A stretch of DNA of 64,000 nt from Siphonodentalium dalli. Lineage: Eukaryota > Mollusca > Scaphopoda > Gadilida > Siphonodentaliidae. Location of the stretch: assembly GCA_032622095.1 (NCBI GenBank), contig CP136068.1:183834796-183898795 (forward strand), written 5' to 3'. Positions within the stretch are counted from its first letter, which is position 1. Every line of letters starts with the position of its first letter. Shown piece after piece: positions 1 through 11,704 of this stretch. The translations under genes and the position numbers were made by a program. The notes below the pieces were generated by a model, which worked only from the letters and a program-made list of their open reading frames with translations, was not told the DNA's origin and searched no databases.

Positions 1-545
1 ACATACCTTTCAGTCTGATATTTCAAGTTGCTAATATCTAATGTTCCACCACCTAAACATGTATATGTCGTTTACAAAACGGAATGTATCATTATTGGTT
101 CGTCCGTCCGTCCGTCTAACCGAATGGCCGTTCGCTTTTTTGTGTTTCCCGATGATAACTTTATTGAGGATGGACTGAATTCAATGAAATTGGTATGCGA
201 ATTTACTGTCACAAAATATAGGTCCAGTTCGAATTTCAACCAAAAGGGCCCGTAACTCTGGTAAAATTCCGCCCTCTAATTTTCACCAGAGTTACGGGCC
301 CTTTTAGTTGAAATGTGCACTCAATTGTCGTTTCCGGATGATAATTTTAGTAAGTTTGTAATGATTGGAATGAAATTTGGTATGTGAGATTACTAGCATA
401 CAATATACAGGTCTATTCTTACCCAAATGAAGGAGGTCATTGTTGACTTTGAATTCGCCAATTAGTTTGATTTTCCGGAAGATAACTTTTGTCGTGCTGT
501 TTTCAAATTTGGTACATGTATATGAAAATACGGTCTTTCAACTTT
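1..545. repeat. Diverged tandem dispersed repeat with a 'ttccggatgataac' core
   Basis: Two or three diverged units of about 160-200 bp carry a recurring core ('cccgatgataactt' near 149, 'ccggatgataat' near 334, 'ccggaagataact' near 475), each followed by a 'gaaattggtatg' type stretch. A short ccgt run lies at 103-116. The short open frames here are spread over the repeat and show no domain. Confidence 0.5.
234..313. repeat. Inverted repeat (hairpin) of 29-nt arms
   Basis: Arms at 234-262 and 285-313 are reverse complements with one mismatch, and an inner 'aaaatt/aatttt' pair continues the stem. The centre of each arm is 'agggcccgtaactctggt'. It joins two diverged copies of the surrounding repeat, so it is probably part of a repeat family rather than a gene terminator. 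Confidence 0.75.
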
Positions 546-1030
546 AGGTTCCATCCGTCTATTTTAACTGTAATATTGGTCCTTGTTGACTTATAGTTTG
601 AATATTATTTAATGTTGGATTCTGTGTGATTGCTTTGGTTATAACTATCTGGTTTTTTTCAAATGTGGCACATGGGAGGGTATCCCCCCCCCCCCATTTT
701 CAGTACGCGGAATTCAGGGTGTTTTGAAGCCGTACGCGGGATTCATACACCCGAATTAACTGGTATTCGGCTTCAAGCAAAACATCTTGGACGCATGTTT
801 TGATGGCGCAAAATAATATTTTGTGCTAGTTATCTGTATGAATAGCTTCTTGGGCATATTCGATCATAAAGTATCATTAATCGTATCATAACGGCACCAT
901 AACCCCCAGAACGCGATATTTTGATTGGGAACGGATGGGACAAGAAATCCTGGCAAACGCCTAGAAACTAAATGCTGTCCATTTTTTCTGGGGCCAAGGA
1001 TACAGAAGGGTGGGTGATTTTGTTTAGGAA
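546..1030. other. Unannotated stretch
   Basis: Apart from a poly-C run at about 685-696 I see no coding exon, repeat array or structured element here. The end (1031-1046, 'ttttattccag') could serve as a 3' splice site for the F-box piece that follows. Confidence 0.4.
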
Positions 1031-1046
1031 CGTTGTTTTATTCCAG

Positions 1047-1532
1047 GTCGGATGCTCCAGGTATATTATATCTTCCTGACGAAATCATCATCATCATTCT
1101 AGAAAACATCTCATTGTACGAGCTTGTGACCAATGTTTCACTGACTTGCAAACGCATCAACAGTATCGTAAGAGATTCTTCTCAGTTATGGAAAATCTTC
1201 GAGTTCCAGTATGTTTTGATGTTGGGTGCACAGGGCCTTCAGGTCATAATGAGACATTCAAAATCATTCCGTGGATTCGAGAGAGCTTATGCAACGATAG
1301 ACGCCCCTGTTCAGGACATGAATTCTGTATCACCCGCGGCTTAATTCAAGCCAATAAACTGAATTCTTTAAACATAGCTGGATGTGCAATCGGAAATCTG
1401 TGCTTTTTACCAGCATTGCATAACTTAGAGTTCCTCGACATATCAGACTGTCTGAACATATCCGACGAAAATTTTTATTCATCAAGAACTGTGATGCACT
1501 ATGTTCTGTATACGTTTCTTTCACTAAAGTGA
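1047..1532 (+). pseudogene. F-box / leucine-rich-repeat gene fragment, frameshifted
   Basis: The frame opening near 1047 encodes an F-box: LPDEII at 1072-1089, then a leucine/isoleucine helix, 'SLTCKRIN' and 'SQLWKIF'. F-box proteins bind Skp1 and bring substrates to SCF ubiquitin ligases. This frame stops at 1344. A second frame, open to the stop at 1532, encodes two leucine-rich-repeat-like stretches ('LNSLNIAGC', 'LEFLDISDC'). LRRs follow the F-box in FBXL proteins, so the two frames look like one protein split by a one-base shift near 1318-1330. An AG at 1046 after a pyrimidine-rich stretch could be the acceptor. A strong-looking donor (GTATGT at 1210) exists, but the only nearby acceptor (AG at 1350) would not keep the frame. 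The fragment is too short for a whole gene. A decayed copy is more likely than a working exon, but an isolated exon with a sequence error is possible. Confidence 0.6.
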
Positions 1533-1534
1533 CA

Positions 1535-2310
1535 CCTGCCCAAATAACTGCACTCTATGACGCACACTTGTGCGGATGTGGTGCAATATAAGATCAAACA
1601 CGTCAGAACCATCAAATATCGTTCATCAATCATACTATATTCTCACGTGGTGACCTATTTCTGAAAATACCAGCTGCGTCCCATCATTCTTAGATGCTAG
1701 GGTTGTTAACCTGCCCAAATAACCCCACTGCATGACGCACAGTTGTGCGTATGTGGTGCAATATAAGGTCAAACACGTCAGAACCATCATATATCGTGAT
1801 TGCGCATGGTATCTTCTCCCGTGGTGACATATTTCTGAAAATCCCAGCTGCGTCCCATCATTTTTTAGAGGCTTGGCTGGTGTACCTGCCCAAATAACCC
1901 TACATAATGAACCACTATTGTACGTAGATCGTGCAATATAGCCTCAAATACGTCAGAACCATCAACTCTCGTGATCACGCATATTATCTGATCCTGTGAT
2001 CACATATTTCTGGAATTCCCAGATGCGTCCCATCATCATTAGATGCTTGGGTGGAGTACCTGCCCAACTAACTGCACTTTATGACTCTTAGATGTGGGTG
2101 GGTGGTGCAATATAGCTTCAGATGCACCAGTACCATGAAATCACCTGATTAAATTATAGTATCTGGCCCCGTGGTTATCTCTTGAAAATGACAGTTGCGT
2201 CCATCAATTCTAGGTGCGTGGATGATAGACCTACTCAAATAACTTAACTTTATGACCCATAGTTGTGCATAGGTGGTGAAATACATTTCCAGGTATTCAT
2301 CAATGCAGTT
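1535..2310. repeat. Tandem array, ~175-bp unit, about 4.5 copies
   Basis: Units begin with 'cctgcccaaataa' or a variant at 1535, 1710, 1885, 2059 and 2230, giving periods of 175, 175, 174 and 171. Each contains 'tggtgcaatata', 'cgtcagaaccatca' and 'cagctgcgtcccatcat' in the same order. The copies diverge increasingly to the right. The array begins directly after the stop codon of the F-box/LRR fragment. Confidence 0.85.
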
Positions 2311-2329
2311 AAAAGGCATTGCCACCCCA

Positions 2330-3235
2330 AACATTGAGCCCGTATTGCCGTTATCACACCACTGCCTTAATTATAAGTAAGCCCCCACAGACTCCATTTT
2401 CGGTCCTTGTGTCCAACATAAGTATGCCCCAATGGAAAGTAGCAATTTCTGGCAAATACCCCTGCATTAAAAGCAGTAGCCCCATGCACAGGGTCCCCAT
2501 TTTGATACACCCCTGCATTAAACAGTTGTCCGCCCCTGCAAACACACAGCCCTGTGTTAAATAGAAACGTTCCTGCCCAAAGCACTTTATTTCTAATTAT
2601 TTATCAATGTAATAGAAAGTATTCCCCACATAGACCCCCATTTCCGGAGACACATCCCTTCATTAAACATAAGTATGCCACCCAACCGAACCACAATTAT
2701 GGTACTATCGTCCCTGTATTAAAAAGCCGGGGTCATCAAGCGAAGTATACATCCCTGCATCAAATAGAAGCGCTCCCATTCAAAACACAGGCTTCATTTC
2801 AAGTATTCACTCTCGTGTCGAACGGAATTGCTACCCCCCCCCCCCAATAAGTGCCCCCATGTCCAGTAATACAACACTGCATTAAATATATGTTGCCCCA
2901 GATAAACCATTACCGCTAATGTGTCCTTGTATCAAACATGAGTATGACCCAACACAAAATAGCCATTTGCGGTGGCTATCCACGTATAGAAAACAGTACC
3001 CCGGCGCACAGTGTACCAATTTTGTTACGTCCCTGAATTAAACACTAGAGCGCCCCCACCCACACACACACATATCTGTGATAAATAGAAGTGTTTCTAC
3101 CCAACAAAGTCTTCATTTCCGATTATTTATCAATGTAATATAAGACATTGCCCCCCCCCCCCAACATAGAGCCCACATTTCATTTGACACATCCCTGTTT
3201 AAACATAAGGACCCCCCCCCCCCCCCCAAAAAAAA
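2330..3235. repeat. Imperfect 'ccctgcattaaa' repeats containing a ~520-bp duplication
   Basis: The segment is built from loosely repeated 'ccctgcattaaa', 'agtatgccc' and 'ccccatttccgg' blocks separated by poly-C runs. On a larger scale about 2400-2650 matches about 2920-3180 in block order, for example 'tatttatcaatgtaata' at about 2598 and again at about 3127. No coding signal survives. Confidence 0.6.
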
Positions 3236-3316
3236 CCCGTATTAAATAGTCGCGGACATATACTCAATAGTTCGATAGAGTAACGTATGTGAACGCGTGT
3301 ATATATGTACGTTAAG

Positions 3317-4496
3317 CCCCTGTCACACTCAGGCCGGCGCTCTCATTGCGCTGCAAAAGTATCAAAGCGCCCACCTAAACGCACTAAGGTCTCCAAGAAC
3401 CGATTGGTGACGCAGTGGACACTGGCTACAACGGGCGAGGATCTCCATGGTCGCCCATAGGTGCCAGAGCGCCGCGCTTGTTTTATGCATACACAAAACA
3501 AGCGCAGAGGCTCGGCGTTCTGACCAGGACGTATTACTGTCGCCGTGACAGCGCAAAGCAAAGCGCCAAGCGAGCGACGTGAGCGTTATGTGGACGTAGC
3601 AAGAGCGCATATTAGCTTCTCGTGGTCGCAGCAAGGACTTAATATTGTCTTTTGCGACTACAGTAAGCTAAAGCAAATTCGCACTACGCACGCGAAACGA
3701 GAAACTCCCCCACCAGTTATACATGCGGCGCGCGTGACAAGCTATGCTCCTATCCCGCTTATCACGTTTTCATCGCGCTCTTTGTACGACCCATTGCGTT
3801 CCTGCTTTGTCACGTCAAGTCTCACGCTCCCCCGCGCTCTCACTGCGTTTCCTCCACGCCCCGTAAACGCTCTTAATGCGTTCATGTCGTTGTCATTGCG
3901 TTGTTAGTACGCTTTGAGCTGTCATGGCGACGGCACTACGCCTGGTCAGAACGCCGAACCTCTGCGCTTGTTTTGTGCATGCACAAAACAAGTTCGGCGC
4001 TCTGGCGCTCTGGGGCGATCACGGAGACCCTCCCCCGTCCTAGCCAGTGTCCACTGCGTCACCAATACGTTCTTGGATACCTTACTGCGCTTTGCTTGGC
4101 GCTTTGATTATTTTTCAGCGCAATACAAGCGCCGGCCTGATCGCAGCGGAGTGTGACAGTAGTTTAATCGGACAGCTAATCTATTGCGGAGTGTTGGGTT
4201 ATTTCCCCACAACATAAAAACTGACTATGACTGGAGAACGCAGGAGGCGCTATCTATACTCTCCGCGCCCGCGCAGAGAACGTTTTGCGAACTTATTGAG
4301 AACGTACTAGCATCACAATGACAGCGACTTGAACGCAATAAGAGCGTGATATTTGACAAAGTAGGAACGCAATAGGAGCATACTTTGTTTTTAAAGTTTG
4401 ACAATTTTCGACAGTTTTCGGCGCTCCTCCTGCGTGTTACTCATATGTTGGTACTTTTGCAGCGCAGTGAGAGCGCCGGCCTGAGTGTGACAGGGG
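3317..4496. mobile_element. Foldback / MITE-like DNA element with terminal and internal inverted repeats
   Basis: The ends are inverted copies: the left starts 'cccctgtcacactcaggccg' at 3317 and the right ends with its complement at 4496, matching for roughly 45 nt. A much longer internal inverted repeat pairs about 3317-3570 with about 3905-4163, including 'ggtgacgcagtggacactgg' on the left arm. The element therefore looks like a left half plus an inverted second copy plus a third terminus. It has no transposase frame, so it would be non-autonomous. 'ttaa' precedes the left end but the right flank reads 'ttttac', so a TTAA-type target duplication is possible but not shown. The family is not identified. 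Confidence 0.75.
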
Positions 4497-4499
4497 TTT

Positions 4500-5515
4500 T
4501 ACCAGATCGCGCCGATCGCGGCTGGGCGCGGGCCGCGTTTGACTAACGAAATTCTCTATCTCTATATATATATATATATTTAGGTATTCAAAACCCATAA
4601 CCACATTGAGTCCATTGTTTAGTGTGTACATATACAATGACAAATTGTGAGTATTATATTACAGACAGTATTGCACACATAGCATATATATGCATATGTA
4701 TGCAAGAGTGTCGTATCTCCTTCGACATTATAATCCGGAACCGTGACGACTATTATTTGCGCAGAATGTCGTATCTCCAAACACGTTTTCGTCATTTAAT
4801 CGTAAACGTGCGAATAATTAGTCACGATTTTCCACACTAGTGTATATATTGATGTTTTCCATCATATGGTCACGATTTCCAATATGTACAAACTGTTTAT
4901 ATCCGGAAACAGACCATCCGAAATTTCAAACTCGATTTTCTCGGGAAATGGAAAAATGGACTTACGACATTATAGTTCTCAGGCACTTAAAGTCAGGTAA
5001 ATCAAAATAGCAAAATCAGTATGTAAGTATATAGATAAAACACAAACCAGATAAGCCCATTTACAGACCATGGAATTACAGACATGATCAAATACTCATT
5101 TGTGTCATAAATACAGTCTAAATATAGCATTTTCCCAATGACCCCTAGGTGCGACTACATAGTACAACAACATCTGAAGGGCATGCAACATTATTGTGCA
5201 TATCTAGGGTATTTCCCATTTATATGTATAATGTACCTCCTACTGGTCCAAATTATGTATAATTTGGCTGATTTAAATCAACATCTTCCTCACAACATAT
5301 TATATTGCCACTGCGACTTGTGAAACCCTACAAAATATGACAGTCTCCGTATCCGATAGCTATTTATCTAATCGAACTGTATATTAAACAGCCATAATGA
5401 TAACATACAACGAATCATATACCATCCCTGGCATGAGAAATTCACCCCCCCCCCCCACTGGCATCCCATGCTTTTGTACTTTAAGCAGCCTTTTATAAAT
5501 ACAGGATGGGTCCGA
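4500..5515. other. Unannotated stretch with a short (TA)n tract
   Basis: A TA microsatellite lies at about 4563-4580. The pair 'gtcgtatctcc' (4710 and 4769) shows a small local duplication, and a poly-C run lies at about 5446-5457. I see no domain-bearing frame, RNA gene or larger repeat. Confidence 0.4.
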
Positions 5516-5518
5516 AAA

Positions 5519-5637
5519 CCAGACTATAAAGCAAGTGGTATCTAGATGTGAGCCATAAGTCCAGAAACATTTATCAGTGGGCATCATTCTTATATGGCTA
5601 TAATTGCCACATGCTTAAGGAATTTAATGAGCCTTTT
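5519..5637. repeat. Left copy of a 119-bp direct repeat flanking the 33-bp minisatellite
   Basis: This copy shares its whole length with 8818-8936, including 'agatgtgagccata', 'tatcagtg', 'attgccacatgctta' and 'tttaat.agccttt', with scattered mismatches. The two copies sit immediately outside the minisatellite on either side. Confidence 0.8.
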
Positions 5638-5642
5638 TTACT

Positions 5643-8600
5643 GTCAGGGTATCACCGTCAGCAGGGCGTGTATCTGGGAGGCATCACCGTCAGCGGGGTG
5701 TGACTGGAGTGTAACACCGCCAGCAGGGCATGTGGGCGTGTGACTGGATGGAATCACCGTCAACAGCAGCGCGTGTCTAGAGGGTAACACAATCTGCATC
5801 ACACCGTCAGTAGGAAATGTGACTGGAGGGTAACATCGTCAGCAGGGAGTGTGACTAGAGGGAATCACCGCCAGCAGGGAGTGTTACTGGAGGGTAACAT
5901 AGTCAGCGTTGCTTGTGACTGGAGGGCATCACCGTCAGCAGGTGCGTGTGACTGGAGGTTAACACCGTCAGCATAACATCGTCGGCAGGGAGTGTGACTG
6001 GAGGGTATCACCGTCTGCAGGGCGTATGACTGGAGGGTATCAGTCAGCAGGAGTGTGACTGGAGGGTAACACACAATGCGTGTGACTGGAGGACATCACC
6101 GTCAGCAGGGGCGTGTGACTGGAGGTTAACACCGTCAGCATAACATCGTCGGCAGGGAGTGTGACCGGAGGATATCACCGTCAGCAGAGCTTGTAACATG
6201 GAGGGTATCACGGTCAGCAGGGAGTGTGACTGGAGGGTAACACAGTCAGCAGGGAGTGTGGCTGGAGGTTAAAACCATCCACAGGGAGTGTGACCGGAGG
6301 GTATCACCGTCAGCAGAGATTTTAACTGGAGGGTATCACGGTCAGCAGGGTGTGTCACTGGAGGGAACAGTCAGCAGGGAGTGTGACTGTAGGGTATCAC
6401 CGCCAGCAGGACGCGTCACTGGTGGGTATAACCATCAGCAGGGAATGTGACCGGAGGGAATCACGGTCAGCAGGGTGTGTCACTGAAGGGAATCATCGTC
6501 AGCAGCGGTGTGTGACTGGTGTGTATCACGGTCAGCAGGAGTGTGACTGGAGGGAATCACCGTCCGCTGAGTGTGACTGGAGGGTAACCCCTGTCAGCAG
6601 GGGCGTGTGACAACAGGGAATCACGTGAAGCAGGTGCGTGTGGCTGGAGGGAATCACGGTCAGCAGGAAATGTGACTGGAGGAAACCACGTTCAGGAGGG
6701 AGTGTGACTGGAGGGTATCACCGTCAGTAGGGAGTGTGACCGGAGGGTATCACCATCAGCTCGGCGTGTGGATGGTGGGAATCGACGCCAGCAGCGCTTG
6801 TGGCTGGATGAAATCACGGTCAGGAGGGAGTGTGACTGGTGGGTATCACCGTCAACAGGGAGTGTGACCGGAGGGTATCACCGTCAGCTCGGCGTGTGGA
6901 TGGAGGGAATCGACGTCAGCAGGGGCGTAGACTGATGGGAATCATGGTCAGCAGGGAGTGCGAATGGAGGGTATCACCATCAGCAGGGAGTGTGTCTGGA
7001 GTGTATCACCGTCGGCAGTGTCGTATTGATGGGGGTACCGCCGTCCACAGGGGCGTATGACTGGAGGGTATCACCGTCGTCAGGGAGTGTGACTGGATGG
7101 CATCACCGTCTGCATGGCGTGACTGGAGGGTATCACCGTCCACATGGCGTGTGACTGGAGGGAATCGACTCCAGTAGGGGCGTGTGACTGAAGGGAATCA
7201 CGGTCAGCAGGGAGTGCGAATGGAGGGTATCACCGTCAGCAGAGCGTGTGTCTGGATGGTATCTCCGTCCGGGAGTGTGACTGGAGGGAATCACGGTCAA
7301 GAGGGATTGTGGCTGGGGGTATCACCGTCCGCAGGGAGTGTGACTGGGGGGATTCAACGTCAGCAGGGAGTGCGATTGGAGGATAACACCATCATAAGGG
7401 GCGTATGACAGGAGGTATCACCGTCCGCAGAGCGTGAGACTGTGGGGGGGGGGGGGGTAACACCGTCATCAGGGTGTGTGGCTGGAGTGTTTTATCGTCA
7501 GCAGGGAGTGTGACCGGAAGATATCACCGTTGTTAGCATTGCCTGTGACTGGTGGGTAACACCGTCAGCAGCGGAGTGTGACTGGAATGTATCACCGTCA
7601 GCAAGGGTGTGTCTGTGGGTATAACCGTCAGCCTGGCGTGTGACTGGAGGGTAACCCCCGTCAGCAGGTCGTGGGACTGGAGGGTATCACCGTCAGCTGG
7701 GAGTGTGACCGGAGGGTATCACCGTCAGCAGGGGCGTGTGATTAGGGGTATCACCGTCAGCAAGGTCGAGTGACTGGGGTTATCACCGTCAGCAGTGTCA
7801 TATTGATGGGGGTATCACCGTCAGCAGGGAGGGTGACTGGAGGTTAACACGGTCAGCATTGCGTGTGACTGGAGGGTATCACCGTCAGCAGGGGCGTGTG
7901 ACTGGGGGTATCACCGTCGCAGGGAGTGTGAATGGAGGGTAACACCGTCAACAAGGGAGTGTGAGTGGATATCACCGTCCGCAGGGAGTGTGACCGGAGG
8001 GTATCACCGTCAGCAAGGACTTGTTCCTGTGGTTATCACTGTCAGCAGTGTCGTATGGATGGGGCATCACAGTCAGCAGGGGCGTGTGACTGGGGATGGG
8101 TATCACCGTCAGCAGGGAGTGTGACTGGAGGGTATCACTGTCAGCAGGGCGTGTGACTGGATGATAATACCGTCAGCAGGGAGTGTAACTGGAGCGAATC
8201 AACGTCAGCAGGGAGTGCGACTGGAGGGTAACATCATCAGAAGGGGCGTATGACAGGAGGTATCACCGTCCACAGGGCGTGAGACTGAGGGGGTGTAACA
8301 CCGTCATCAGGGCATGTGTATCACCGTCACCAAGGGTGTGTCTGTGGTATCGCCGTCAGCATGGCGTGTGACTGGAGGGTAGCCCCCATCAGCAGGGGCG
8401 TGTGACTGGAGGGCATCACCGTCAGCAGGGGCATGTGGTTGGAGGGTATCACCGTCAGCAGGGGCGTGTGCCTGCAGGGTATCACCGCCAGCAGAGGCGT
8501 GTGGCTGGAGGGTATCACCGTCAGCAGAGGCGTGTGACTGGAGGGTATCACCGTTAGCAGTGGCGTGTGACTGGAGGGTAATACCGTCAGCAGGGTCGTG

Positions 8601-8790
8601 TGACGGGATGGTATCACCATCAGCAAAGCGTGTAACTGGAGGGTATCACCGTCGTTTGGGAGTGTGGCTGGAGGGTATCACCGTCCGCAGGGCGTGTGGC
8701 TGGAGGGTATCACCGCCCACAGGGCGTGTGACTGGAGGGCATCACCGTTTGCATGGTGTGTGCCTGGATGTTATCACATGTTTTATGGAA
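5643..8790. repeat. 3.1-kb minisatellite, ~33-bp unit, about 90-95 copies
   Basis: The consensus unit reads roughly 'gggtatcaccgtcagcag' followed by 'ggagtgtgactgga'. Copies differ by substitutions and small indels, so no single frame survives: the many short open frames, such as those with ITVSREC-like text, are products of the repeat. A second copy class carries 'ggcgtgtgactgga' instead of 'ggagtgtgactgga', and the two classes interleave. Confidence 0.95.
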
Positions 8791-8817
8791 TTGAATTGGC
8801 CTTTGACAATATTTAAA

Positions 8818-8936
8818 CCAGTCTATAAAATAAGTGGTAAATAGATGTGAGCCATACGTCCACAAACATGTATCAGTGTGTATCATTCTCCCATGGCTAT
8901 CATTGCCACATGCTTATGGAGTTTAATTAGCCTTTT
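8818..8936. repeat. Right copy of the 119-bp direct repeat
   Basis: Partner of 5519-5637 at an offset of 3299 bp. It marks the right edge of the minisatellite and the start of the next, unrelated ~30-bp repeat array. Confidence 0.8.
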
Positions 8937-8939
8937 CGG

Positions 8940-9815
8940 GAGAATTAGCCCCATAACTGATGAGGTTTAATTAAATATGGCTCCATGACGTTTAACACAA
9001 ATATGACCACATCCAGAGTGGGTTAATTAAAATATGGGTCCGATGGGCGTAAATTATAGTATGGCCCAATGAGAGTCAATACACATATGGTCCTATGGTG
9101 GTTAATTCAAATGCTACCATGATTAAAATGTGGTCCCATGAGGGTTGATACAAATATGGACACATGTGGTTCAATTGAAACATGGTCACATGAAGATCAA
9201 TATGGTTCCTTGAGGGTTAATTAAAATAAAAAAAATATATGGTGCAATCAGTGTTGTTTAAACTACGCTCCCATCGGGTTAAATACAAATATAGTCCCAC
9301 GAGGACTATTCTTATTTACATATTTATTCATAGCTCATATATTGAGAATGCAAAGAAATAAAAAAAAGTTTAGAGGCCAAGACTAAAGTTTACTAAACGT
9401 CAATATTTACTAATATCACGAAGGAGTAACGTGTGAATTAGTTAATAATTACCACCCCAATTCATTTACGATACACCATGCCGATATTTGTTGCATACAA
9501 ATAATGAAAAAGTTCACCAAACGATGTTAAATAACACGTTAAACATCGATATAAACAAACCGATTTAAGGGTTCGTTTGTGAATGAAATTGCTTATACGA
9601 TCGTCAAATTCCCATGCAATATAGTCGGAGATAGCATTTCGATTTATGTCACATGCAATAAATCAAAGATGTTCAAATAACAATGCAACATAGCAGGTTA
9701 AACAATTGAAACACAGAGCACGCAGTGTGCAAAGGGTTGACGTAGGAATTCCCGTTCCAATTAATCTGCTCGCACTTATAACTGAGCATAAAACAAATTA
9801 ACGCGGCTAACAAAC
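8940..9815. repeat. Segmental duplication copy A: ~30-bp array plus unique-looking block
   Basis: The first part (8945-9310) is a degenerate ~30-bp array with the core 'atggtcccatgagggtta' and 'attaaa'. The second part (about 9340-9815) matches 12365-12800 in order: 'atgccgatatttgt', 'agatgttcaaataacaatgc' and 'gaattcccgtt' occur in both. A hydrophobic minus-strand frame at 9673-9894 falls partly in this block but is not conserved as protein in the other copy. Confidence 0.75.
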
Positions 9816-9917
9816 ATGATTCAATAATGCATGTCGAGACGAGATAACCGCACGATACGTGAATAAACATCACGACGATAACGACAACGACCATAATCGC
9901 GTGTCGTCAACGAAAAC

Positions 9918-10258
9918 AGTCAGAGAATTATTGGAATGGACAGCTATTTTATCACAATTTGAGAAAGAAATTTAATATGATACTAAATTAGTCAAATTTA
10001 GATTAGACATTTTCCATACTAGTAAGACATAAAACAATAACGGCAATGAACGTCACCTTCTATTTAAGCGAAATACTAAATTTTCTAATTAGGAGTAAGG
10101 AATGGAAGTCCGCTTCGTATATAAACACATAAGCATATGCTGCAAGGGAAACTCATATCCGTCAGAGAATTTTTTAACCGACAGCTATTTTATCACAATT
10201 CGAGAAAGAAAAGTTATATGCCAAATTCGTCAAATTTAGATTAGACATTTTTCCCACA
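9918..10258. repeat. Two direct copies of a ~100-bp block, ~240 bp apart
   Basis: 'gacagctattttatcacaat' is at about 9938 and again at about 10181. Both are followed by 'cgagaaagaaa' or 'tgagaaagaaa' and then 'tcaaatttagattagacatt'. The block lies just 3' (transcript sense) of the SRCR exon and may be intron or 3' flank. Confidence 0.7.
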
Positions 10259-10427
10259 ACACGAACATCCAAAACATAATACGATAGAAAATAATATCTT
10301 TAAAATATGATATACTAAACGAAGTTAGAATTTATATTATTCTCTGTAATAGTATCCGTTTCCCTTGCAATGAGAGAACCAAAGATAAAGTAATATTTCT
10401 CATCGGTTTATGAAATGTATAACTTAC

Positions 10428-10730
10428 TTTGACATTCTACTGCTGCGTCCTCATAATGACCACAGTTGTGGACATTCCAACCATTATGTGGACAATAGAC
10501 TATTGTACTCTCGCTTCCGGTGCATGCAACATTGTCCAGCAGGATACTTCCTGACCCCTGTCCGTAGGCTGCATTAGATCTGGCAACACCTCCTGTGAAT
10601 CCCAGCATTCTGCACACGACTTGTGCTTCTTCAAAACCCCAATAATCATCGCATATTGTTCCCCATTGCCCGCTCCTGAACAATTCCACTCGCCCTGCTG
10701 CAGCAGTACCACCAACTAATCGGACAGTGT
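10428..10730 (-). CDS. SRCR (scavenger receptor cysteine-rich) domain exon
   Basis: One 303-bp exon encodes a whole SRCR domain. Seen in order: VRLVGG, GRVELF, WGTICDDYW, VVCRMLGF, a Gly-rich YGQGSG loop, CTGSES, CPHNGW, NCGHYEDAAVEC. Six cysteines make it a group A type domain by count. SRCR domains are extracellular ligand-binding modules of scavenger and pattern-recognition receptors. The acceptor (AG at 10732-10731 after 'cttattt') and donor (GTAAGT from 10427) are consensus, and both boundaries are phase 1, as for every EGF exon upstream. Exon EGF-16 ends in T, so direct joining gives a Tyr codon before TVRLVGG. The intron to that exon would be about 20 kb and would hold the nested retrotransposons. 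Membership in the same gene is inferred from strand and phase only. The next exon downstream is not identified. Confidence 0.93.
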
Positions 10731-10744
10731 CTGAAATAAGCCAT

Positions 10745-11700
10745 GCAGCCGATTAAACTAGTCTGACACAAATATGCCGTCAACCATTTAGCTATGAACA
10801 CAACATACGTTATACGGATTAAGTTTGTATACTATTGACCTTCCACACGACCATGTTAATCGATACGATATGCGTGAACGCTTTTTCATAATCCTATAAT
10901 ATTTTGACACACTTTCGTATATTTCCGAACGAATAGAACATTTACGATGTTAGCATATTGTTAATTTTATTAGATTCCTCATTGTTGAAACAATAGTCGA
11001 ACTGATCGGCAATATAAACAACGCTTGAAACGATGGCAGTTGTTTCGAATTTAGTTGGAAAGTTTTTTTTATCAGCCATCCCCCATTAGCAGGTGCTTAG
11101 AACAGGAGAAATAACCAATCAACTAGTCAGGGCAGACTTCACGATTTTTTATTTTAGGTAAATGTGTTCGTGTCCATTTTTGTAGTTCACGAAAAATCAT
11201 TTTATCCTATGGTCTCTTAGGATAACAAAACAGGCATGTTTAATGCACATGTTCACGCATAATTAGTGTCGCAGCATAAACAAGAAAACCATAATCAGAA
11301 ATGGTAACGCCCTCAAGATCATACTATATGCCATAATCATATACAATATAACAACTTTAATGTGGTGCTTGTGAAAAATATGTATATAGGCAGCGCCCAT
11401 ATAGTTGATAATATGTGATATTTTTGTCTAATTTCATTTAAAATAGTGGTCTGAGTAGCGCATGAAATGGCATGCAAAATAGTAATCCGGCAAACATTTT
11501 CAATCTTCGTAACATGGTTCAAGAACGGGCACGTTTCTAGTCACATTTAGTATCCAATTACGCAAATACCGAGTATGTTTTAATCACAGTTAGTCCACCA
11601 CCTCCTGCGACAGGGTCAGGTATACTTGCCAGCATACACCATATGAGAGTGTAATGCTGATCTAAGAATGGTCTCAGGTAATGCACTCCTGATACGACAT
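10745..11700. other. Unannotated AT-rich stretch upstream of the SRCR exon
   Basis: Probably intron of the minus-strand gene. I see no exon with a recognisable domain, no array and no transposon end. The short frame at 11337-11522 has no features. Confidence 0.4.
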
Positions 11701-11704
11701 CTCA

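Noticed and set aside
3545-3907. Plus-strand 120-codon frame inside the foldback element
   Set aside because: It lies over the inverted-repeat arm and loop, has no domain, and has no equivalent in the other arm.
5643-8790. Many short frames with ITVSREC / SPSAG text
   Set aside because: Frames change at every indel in the 33-bp minisatellite and show no start context or domain.
9673-9894. Hydrophobic minus-strand frame starting MVVVVIVVMF
   Set aside because: It looks like a membrane protein, but the duplicated copy at about 12700-12920 does not keep the frame, and no splice sites or neighbours support it.
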